NCBI GenBank assembly: GCA_030590265.1
Contig: JAUUYW010000161.1
Location: forward strand, 1-7,357
Reading direction: 5' to 3'
From: Candidatus Krumholzibacteriia bacterium
GTDB lineage: Bacteria > Krumholzibacteriota > Krumholzibacteriia > LZORAL124-64-63
DNA: 7,357 nucleotides
A model generated the notes under the pieces. It was not told where the DNA came from and made no database searches. It saw nothing but the letters and a program-made list of their open reading frames with translations. Of the stretch, positions 1 to 4,340 are shown in pieces. How positions within the stretch are numbered: position 1 is the first letter of the stretch; every line of letters starts with the position of its first letter. The position numbers were made by a program, and so were the translations under genes.

Positions 1-40
1 TCAAAAAACCTTCAAAATTAGGGTGATCAAAAGTTCACCC
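1..40 (-). terminator. Possible rho-independent terminator of the lpxD transcript
   Basis: On the minus strand GGGTGA and TCACCC pair with an 8-base loop (21-40) and are followed by TAATTTTGAAGGTTTTTT (3-20). The 6-pair GC-containing stem and the late T-run are compatible with intrinsic termination about 165 bases after the lpxD stop. Confidence 0.45.
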
Positions 41-118
41 ATAATATAGCGAACAAAACACGAAACAGCAAGGTAAATAATTGTATTTAAACAAGAAAAA
101 CAAAAGAAAGTTCCGGAA

Positions 119-162
119 ATCAACTGAAAAATCCCGCTCTTTCAGTTGAAAAATCCCGCTTT
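119..162. repeat. 22-base tandem duplication downstream of lpxD
   Basis: Two adjacent 22-base copies (119-140 and 141-162) share the exact 14-base core TGAAAAATCCCGCT, at 125-138 and 147-160. They differ mainly at a two-base AC/GT swap, and this swap makes the two copies complementary across the boundary. Confidence 0.7.
120..149 (-). terminator. Hairpin downstream of lpxD, possible terminator
   Basis: TCAACTGAAA (120-129) and TTTCAGTTGA (140-149) are perfect complements with a 10-base loop. In the lpxD transcript the hairpin is followed by a broken U-rich stretch. The stem is AU-rich and therefore weak; it could act from both sides. Confidence 0.35.
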
Positions 163-205
163 GCCAGCTTAAAAGAACCAGCCCATCCCTGATCCCGGCC
201 AATAA

Positions 206-1267
206 CTATTTCTCTTCCAGCTCAACCATCTTGGCCTCAAGTTTTTGCAGTCTTTTCCGCATTTCGGCAACCTTCCTGACCGCCGCCTGACCTCGCATAT
301 AATCGCCCAGGGGTTGGAAAGGAATGCCGGCGTAGGCACCTGGTTTGGTGACGTCTTTGGTAACACCCGCCCGATGCAAAAACACCGTATCATCACAAAT
401 ATTGAGATGGTCAAGAAAACCTGTAGCCCCGCTGGTTATTATGCGGTTGCCCAAGGTAGTGGACCCGCCGATTTGCAGACCGGCAATGAGCAGGCAATCC
501 TCTCCAACGGTAACGTTGTGGCCCACATGACAAAGATTGTCCATTTTGGTGCCGGCTCCAATGCGGGTTTCGGCAAAGGCGGCGCGGTCGATGCAATTGC
601 AGGCACCCACCTGCACCCTGTCTTCAAGAACCACTTTTCCAGTTTGGGGGATGCGGTGGCTCTTCCCTTTGCTGTCCTGGGCCAGGCCAAACCCTTCGGC
701 GCCAATAACACTGCCCGAGTGCACGATCACTTCATGGCCCAGCTCGCAGTTGTAACCAATGGTAACGTTGGGATGAATGACCGTCCGGTCTCCTAGTTGG
801 GCGCCATGTTCAACGACCGACCCCGACATGATCACGCATTCATTTCCGGTTTTAACATTGGCCCCGATGACCACACATGGGCCAACCACGGTGCCCTCGC
901 CCAACTTGGCGGTCTCGTGGATGACTGCCGAAGGATGAACCGTGGGCCATTCATCGCCACGAAGTTCTCGATCGGTGTATTTTTGTCGCAAAAGAGCCTG
1001 GGCCAAACCCACGTTGGGGGCAATCAGGACAGCCATATTCTCCAGGGCGGTGAATTCATCAGCCAGCTTGGCATTGGTGACGACACAGGAGGGTTTGTTG
1101 GCCACAACTGCTCCAATGAAGGCGGGTTTGTCCACGAAAACCAGGTCGCCGGCACCACAGGTCTCGACCGGAGCGATATTGGTGATGACCTGATCTGGCC
1201 CGTTGTGCGCAGTGATCAAACCCTGGTCTTGCCAGTCGTTGAAAATTTCCGATGACTTGCGGTGCAT
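206..1267 (-). CDS. lpxD: UDP-3-O-acylglucosamine N-acyltransferase LpxD
   Basis: 353 residues, near the usual LpxD length. The enzyme adds a 3-hydroxyacyl chain from acyl-ACP to the 2-amine of UDP-3-O-acylglucosamine, the third step of lipid A synthesis, in the cytoplasm. Residues about 25-70 fit the LpxD N-terminal uridine-binding domain. Residues about 110-305 form a left-handed beta helix of hexapeptide repeats, with family landmarks GAEGFGLA (189-196), CIDRAA (225-230) and HVGHNV (247-252), where H250 matches the catalytic His of the E. coli IAHNV motif. TKPGAYAGIPFQP (307-319) matches the E. coli EPGVYSSGIPLQP segment, and a charged C-terminal coiled helix (about 328-353) completes the trimer-type protein. 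Nothing essential is missing. It is set apart from fabZ/lpxA-type neighbours and follows the nuclease by 148 bases with its own promoter-like element, so its link to the hydrolase cluster may be only positional; it could also be a second copy. Confidence 0.95.
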   Translation of the reverse strand: MHRKSSEIFNDWQDQGLITAHNGPDQVITNIAPVETCGAGDLVFVDKPAFIGAVVANKPSCVVTNAKLADEFTALENMAVLIAPNVGLAQALLRQKYTDRELRGDEWPTVHPSAVIHETAKLGEGTVVGPCVVIGANVKTGNECVIMSGSVVEHGAQLGDRTVIHPNVTIGYNCELGHEVIVHSGSVIGAEGFGLAQDSKGKSHRIPQTGKVVLEDRVQVGACNCIDRAAFAETRIGAGTKMDNLCHVGHNVTVGEDCLLIAGLQIGGSTTLGNRIITSGATGFLDHLNICDDTVFLHRAGVTKDVTKPGAYAGIPFQPLGDYMRGQAAVRKVAEMRKRLQKLEAKMVELEEK

Positions 1268-1272
1268 TGTGT

Positions 1273-1277
1273 TCCTT
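1273..1277 (-). promoter_or_regulatory. Ribosome binding site of lpxD
   Basis: AAGGA on the minus strand stands 5 bases before the ATG at 1267 and supports that start. Confidence 0.6.
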
Positions 1278-1305
1278 TACTTGGCTTGCTTCCAGCAGAA
1301 GAGGA

Positions 1306-1317
1306 TATCCATGGATA
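1306..1317. promoter_or_regulatory. 12-base perfect palindrome, possible operator
   Basis: TATCCATGGATA is self-complementary and lies right after the TATAAC box, around the expected transcription start of lpxD, 39 bases before its ATG. It could be a binding site for a dimeric regulator, or chance. Confidence 0.25.
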
Positions 1318-1318
1318 A

Positions 1319-1350
1319 GTTATATTGGAGATAGGTTGCCCAGGCGTCAA
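1319..1350 (-). promoter_or_regulatory. Promoter-like element upstream of lpxD
   Basis: On the minus strand TTGACG (1345-1350) and TATAAC (1319-1324) each match the sigma70 boxes at five of six positions, but the spacer is 20 bases, longer than optimal. Even so it suggests that lpxD may be transcribed on its own. Confidence 0.3.
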
Positions 1351-1360
1351 GCAGTACAAC

Positions 1361-1404
1361 CCAGTCTGTACAACCCCAGCCCGTACATCCCCAGTCATCT
1401 GTCC
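1361..1404. repeat. Short tandem repeat, 15-base unit, upstream of lpxD
   Basis: Two adjacent 15-base units (1361-1375 and 1376-1390) match at 12 positions around CCAG...GTACA..CC. They are followed by a decayed partial copy (1391-1404) and preceded by a partial GTACAAC at 1354-1360. The repeat is noncoding, between the nuclease stop and lpxD. Confidence 0.5.
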
Positions 1405-1415
1405 TGACCCGATGC

Positions 1416-2321
1416 CTATTCAGGCTCCACGAAATATCCGCCCCAATTTTCAAACGTATCCGCGTCCTCCAGCCAGTTTTCAGTTTCGTCATCCAGGTTC
1501 GAGAAAAAATCCAATCCGGTGAGAGCTTCAATGACATCAACTGATACCATGTAGTCCTGAATGTCACCGTGCTTCACGCGATGGTGCGGAGGAAAGAATG
1601 CAGCCACCATGGGGAAATCCACTTCAGTCTCTTTAACCGCGATGATTTGGAAATAGGCAGGAGGCACTTCGATGTCTTGATTCTTCCCGGTGGTCTCCAT
1701 TTTTTTTGGGCCCAGGACACAGCCAGCCACCACCCACACGTCCAGCTCTTCCACATCCACCAGTTGTGATCGAATATAGGTTTCAACCTTGAACCAGATG
1801 CCTCCAGGCCCGTTGAATGCGCTATGGTGCTGAGGGACAACATTTGTCATGAGATTGGCTTCAAAGATGGTTTTTTCATCTTCTTCGTCGCTGATGGTCT
1901 TGTCCAGATCGGCGAGCTTGCCATCTCCATTTCGATCACCACCCATGACGAAAAATGGAGCAAGATGCCCCCGAGCAAAGCCACGAGTGCTGATCAGGCC
2001 GATATATTCCTCGGTATTTACACCATTCTCAACGTCACCATCTTTTCGAAACGTTGAAAAGCGATTTTTCCGTTTGGGGGTTTTCCTGTACTCCGGCTCA
2101 ACGTGGTAAGCGGACCACAAAGGAATGCGCCTGTCTTCATCGTAGGATGTGATGTATCCAGTGCGAATCAGAAGGTCCTGGGTTGAAGGCAGGCCCCATG
2201 GACAGTGCTCCTCAATCCGTTCCTGCTCGGTTTCATTGAATGCCTGGCAACTGGGAGGTGCGAGGGTTGTGGCCGACCCTGTTAGAATGAGTCCAAGCAC
2301 TGCAATCTGGAGAGTCTTCAT
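1416..2321 (-). CDS. Exported DNA/RNA non-specific endonuclease (NUC / Endonuclease_NS family)
   Basis: 301 residues from the ATG at 2321 (305 if the TTG at 2333 is used). An N-terminal signal peptide, MKTLQIAVLGLILTGSATTL followed by APPSCQA, probably cleaves near residue 27, placing the enzyme in the periplasm or outside. RGH at 117-119 (in GFARGHLAP) gives catalytic H119. N160 in MTNVVPQ, metal ligand N170 in AFNGPGGIW and E180 follow in the order and near-spacing of the Serratia-type nucleases. PPAYFQIIAV and the late IEALTGLDFF are further family landmarks. Two departures are seen: the usual DRGH is ARGH, and residues 129-140 form an EF-hand-like loop inserted between the His and Asn motifs. 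The family cuts DNA and RNA with a divalent metal. It is the only cluster member with a signal peptide, so it may degrade foreign or prey nucleic acid, or scavenge nutrients. No immunity gene is recognisable, and export would protect the cell. Confidence 0.9.
   Translation of the reverse strand: MKTLQIAVLGLILTGSATTLAPPSCQAFNETEQERIEEHCPWGLPSTQDLLIRTGYITSYDEDRRIPLWSAYHVEPEYRKTPKRKNRFSTFRKDGDVENGVNTEEYIGLISTRGFARGHLAPFFVMGGDRNGDGKLADLDKTISDEEDEKTIFEANLMTNVVPQHHSAFNGPGGIWFKVETYIRSQLVDVEELDVWVVAGCVLGPKKMETTGKNQDIEVPPAYFQIIAVKETEVDFPMVAAFFPPHHRVKHGDIQDYMVSVDVIEALTGLDFFSNLDDETENWLEDADTFENWGGYFVEPE
1902..1937 (-). other. EF-hand-like calcium loop inside the nuclease
   Basis: The segment DRNGDGKLADLD (residues 129-140) fits the 12-position EF-hand loop: D1, N3, D5, G6, hydrophobic L8 and acidic D12. 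It follows the catalytic RGH by ten residues and precedes an acidic stretch (ISDEEDEK). Calcium binding is inferred from the pattern alone. Confidence 0.55.
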
Positions 2322-2327
2322 TTTAGA

Positions 2328-2331
2328 CCCC
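2328..2331 (-). promoter_or_regulatory. Ribosome binding site that decides the nuclease start
   Basis: GGGG on the minus strand lies 6 bases upstream of the ATG at 2321, the spacing used by the neighbouring genes. The upstream in-frame TTG at 2331-2333 overlaps this site and has no such element of its own, so the ATG is preferred. Confidence 0.5.
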
Positions 2332-2353
2332 AATCAATGTTGAAGACTTGTTA

Positions 2354-2380
2354 ATATTAAAGACTTGTCGGACCTTTCAA
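2354..2380 (-). promoter_or_regulatory. Weak promoter candidate with flanking direct repeats before the nuclease gene
   Basis: On the minus strand TTGAAA (2375-2380) precedes TAATAT (2354-2359) by 15 bases, shorter than ideal. A 9-base direct repeat, AAGACTTGT on the plus strand, occurs at 2343-2351 and 2360-2368, and the 10-base palindrome TTAATATTAA lies at 2351-2360, so the -10-like box sits between repeat copies as an operator might. The nuclease could thus be controlled separately from the genes upstream. Confidence 0.28.
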
Positions 2381-2381
2381 T

Positions 2382-3416
2382 TCATTTTTCCAGGTCAGAA
2401 GGCCAGTTGTTCCCATCAAGATATTCCTTCAAGTTCTTGGGCCGATATTTGGCATCACTGTTCCAGCGATCTTTCACCGACTTGTGGATTTTCAAATCAC
2501 TCAGCCCGTGGTCTATCAGACGGTAGAACTTTCTTTTGAGCCGATAAAACTTTCGGCGAGATGGATGGATCTTGGCGGTGGAATTTGCTGTCAATTCCTT
2601 CTTGAGGTGAGGCTCGATGGCCAGTCCGTGGGCTGCAGCTTCACGGATCATCCAGTTCAGGGGAATGTCGGCGATCATGGAACCATCCGAGTCGGGTTTC
2701 TGGCTTCCCCCAATATCCGCGTGGGCACCAGAGAACCATACCTGCTTCAGGTCAAGATTGTCGCGGGTTTTCCAGATGGATGGCTCGAAATCTTCTCGGA
2801 TTTCATCGATGGCCAAGGCATGCCGGGCAACACGGACATTGCTGCCCAGCTTGGTATCGTAGAACTCATCTTCTTCATCCAGAAACCCAAGAAACGAGAT
2901 GGGAATACCCAATGCTCCCACGGTATCCCAGACGCCAACAAACTTCACTTCACAGGAGGGATGGGAATGCTCTTTGCGAAATTTGAGGGAATTAGGGCCC
3001 CTGGGAGCGTTTCGGGCTCCAGGTTTCTTGTAAAGGGTGAAGGCAGCCTCGATCAGTTTGGCATCTGGTTTTTTCAGGACCCCGCAGTTGTTGATCAGAC
3101 CACAAAGACTGCGCACCGTGTATGCGCCGCGGCTGAACCCGAACAACCAGATTTCCGATTTTGGTGAATAGTTTTGGACTATGTAACGGTAAGCATCCAT
3201 GACATTTTTTTGAATGCCTTTGCCAGTGGCCCCTCCACTGACCTTGCCATAATAGGAGCCAATGCCCCAGTCGTAAAAAACCTGCTGAGGAATGTTGTCT
3301 TTGCAGGTTGGTTTGATGGCTCGGGATATTCGTAATACGTTGGTTGGAAAATCTTCTTTCAGATTTTTTTCAGGTCGATTCCAGGTGCCGTCGGCACAGA
3401 TTATTATTCGTTGCAT
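2382..3416 (-). CDS. DUF2235 alpha/beta-hydrolase (Tle1-type lipase/esterase fold)
   Basis: 344 residues, ATG start, TGA stop. The N-terminus IIICADGTWN is the DUF2235 signature strand and DGT-N loop. Residues 90-99 read WLFGFSRGAY, a G-x-S-x-G nucleophile elbow with S95. GVWDTVG supplies D164 as the likely acid, and FSGAHADIGGS supplies H232 as the general base. All three triad positions are in the usual DUF2235 order. In the known members (Tle1 effectors of type VI secretion) this domain cleaves phospholipid esters; the substrate here is not shown. No signal peptide or membrane segment is seen, and there is no fused VgrG or PAAR part, so export would need another device. Near the C-terminus a seven-residue element is doubled (RKFYRLKRKFYRL, residues 288-300). 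It lies 51 bases after the cysteine peptidase and is probably cotranscribed with it. Confidence 0.88.
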   Translation of the reverse strand: MQRIIICADGTWNRPEKNLKEDFPTNVLRISRAIKPTCKDNIPQQVFYDWGIGSYYGKVSGGATGKGIQKNVMDAYRYIVQNYSPKSEIWLFGFSRGAYTVRSLCGLINNCGVLKKPDAKLIEAAFTLYKKPGARNAPRGPNSLKFRKEHSHPSCEVKFVGVWDTVGALGIPISFLGFLDEEDEFYDTKLGSNVRVARHALAIDEIREDFEPSIWKTRDNLDLKQVWFSGAHADIGGSQKPDSDGSMIADIPLNWMIREAAAHGLAIEPHLKKELTANSTAKIHPSRRKFYRLKRKFYRLIDHGLSDLKIHKSVKDRWNSDAKYRPKNLKEYLDGNNWPSDLEK

Positions 3417-3422
3417 GTCAAT

Positions 3423-3428
3423 CCCCTC
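3423..3428 (-). promoter_or_regulatory. Ribosome binding site of the DUF2235 gene
   Basis: GAGGGG on the minus strand lies 6 bases upstream of the ATG at 3416 and supports that start. Confidence 0.65.
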
Positions 3429-3435
3429 TTCGTTT

Positions 3436-3470
3436 TGAAAGCGATCTCTCCCTGTGAAATTTGGCTTTCA
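3436..3470 (-). repeat. Inverted repeat between the cysteine peptidase and DUF2235 genes
   Basis: TGAAAGC and its exact complement GCTTTCA (7 bases each, 21-base loop) flank most of the short intergenic gap, one arm including the stop codon of the peptidase gene. There is no T-run after it, so it is not a typical terminator. It could be an RNA stability or processing element, or chance. Confidence 0.3.
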
Positions 3471-4337
3471 GATCAATGCTACAGGGTTACCAACTAATCG
3501 ATACAACCGCCAGGCAGAAGACAAACTTCTGCTGTTTTCATTCTGAATTTTTTCGTCCATGATTTGAATCCAATCTCCAATACAAACTACTTTTGGATTG
3601 AGAAGGATTTGAATTCCCAAACGGGCCAGTTCCTGATTGGCGTCGGTGGCAACCGGCCCAACTGATCCCCAAAAAGCCTGAACGCGCCCTGATCGCACCA
3701 ACTCACGGCCAAGACAAGGCTGTCCATGGGGCTGGGCGAGATTTTGGCAGGAAAAACTGAGAAAAGTATCGATGCGTGCTAAGAATGGCTCGGCAAGAAA
3801 ATCGTCAATGTAGACCCCATGGTAACCGGCGAGACCATCGCTGTGACCATGGCCAAAGTAGACGCAAAGCCTGGCACCAGTGGCCAGTTGCCGACACAAT
3901 CGCGGCCCGCCAATTTTGTTAGCCATCCAGTCAATGCTTTTGCCCTTTGAGTTTTTCCGCAGCTCCCTCAACCAGTGACGGCCAAGGGGTAGGTAGGTGT
4001 CATCCCATTGAGCCAGAACGGCTCGTTGCGGATGGCTTGGCAAGGAATTTCCAGCAAACCATTGGGCGGAAAATTCTTCGGCCTTGTTGGCGAACATCAA
4101 ACCCACAGGACGGCCTGCCACAACCATTCCAGGAAGCGAACCGCGGGCGGCCCGTTGTTTTGCCACCACCCAAATCACATGGTCATTTTTTGGGATCCGG
4201 TTGGTGAGAAGATCCTTGAATTCGACCAGCCCTCCGGAAAAAGCGTGCCACTGCGCCACCTCTGGAATTGAGGCAGCGCAGTGGCATTCTGGCTCTGCAA
4301 CCACATGCAGAAGCGGGCTGTCCGGTGCAAGGCTCAC
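3468..4337 (-). CDS. Caspase-clan cysteine peptidase candidate (CHAT / C25-like)
   Basis: 289 residues. The probable start is GTG (4335-4337), immediately after the TAG of the zincin gene and in its frame, with no recognisable ribosome site; the next in-frame Met is residue 71. Residues 157-174 read LCVYFGHGHSDGLAGYHG, with H163-G164 after a hydrophobic strand. Residues 192-198 read FLSFSCQ, with C197 ending the next strand. This His-Gly then strand-Cys order is the catalytic dyad arrangement of clan CD peptidases. The end of the protein, LVGNPVALI, resembles the G-(D/N)-P segment that closes many C25/CHAT domains, and AFWGSVGPVATDAN before it fits the same fold. Residues 1-150 are unassigned and may recognise a partner or a signal. 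There is no signal peptide, so it should act in the cytoplasm. Close coupling suggests that it acts with, or on, the upstream repeat protein (inference). The family call rests on motifs alone. Confidence 0.68.
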   Translation of the reverse strand: MSLAPDSPLLHVVAEPECHCAASIPEVAQWHAFSGGLVEFKDLLTNRIPKNDHVIWVVAKQRAARGSLPGMVVAGRPVGLMFANKAEEFSAQWFAGNSLPSHPQRAVLAQWDDTYLPLGRHWLRELRKNSKGKSIDWMANKIGGPRLCRQLATGARLCVYFGHGHSDGLAGYHGVYIDDFLAEPFLARIDTFLSFSCQNLAQPHGQPCLGRELVRSGRVQAFWGSVGPVATDANQELARLGIQILLNPKVVCIGDWIQIMDEKIQNENSRSLSSAWRLYRLVGNPVALI

Positions 4338-4340
4338 CTA
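4335..4340 (-). promoter_or_regulatory. In-frame TAG-GTG stop/start junction
   Basis: The minus strand reads ATAGATTAGGTGAGCCTT. TAG ends the 814-residue protein and the next codon, GTG, opens the 289-residue one in the same frame. No purine-rich ribosome site is seen in the preceding 20 bases. Translation of the second gene should therefore depend on reinitiation by ribosomes ending on the first, or on stop-codon readthrough. Confidence 0.7.

Noticed and set aside
38..208. Open frame of about 56 codons continuing lpxD past its TAG to a TGA in the AT-rich tail
   Set aside because: Considered because the zincin/peptidase pair is also split by a TAG. The extension is AT-rich, low-complexity in places, runs through the hairpin repeat, and LpxD already ends normally with its coiled helix.
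245..1255. Two consecutive plus-strand open frames (183 and 152 codons) opposite lpxD
   Set aside because: They are the antisense shadow of a hexapeptide-repeat gene. The minus-strand frame has clear LpxD motifs and a ribosome site, while the plus frames show no family features.
2484..3167. Plus-strand open frame of 227 codons opposite the DUF2235 gene
   Set aside because: The minus strand holds an intact catalytic triad in a known family; the plus frame is composition-driven.
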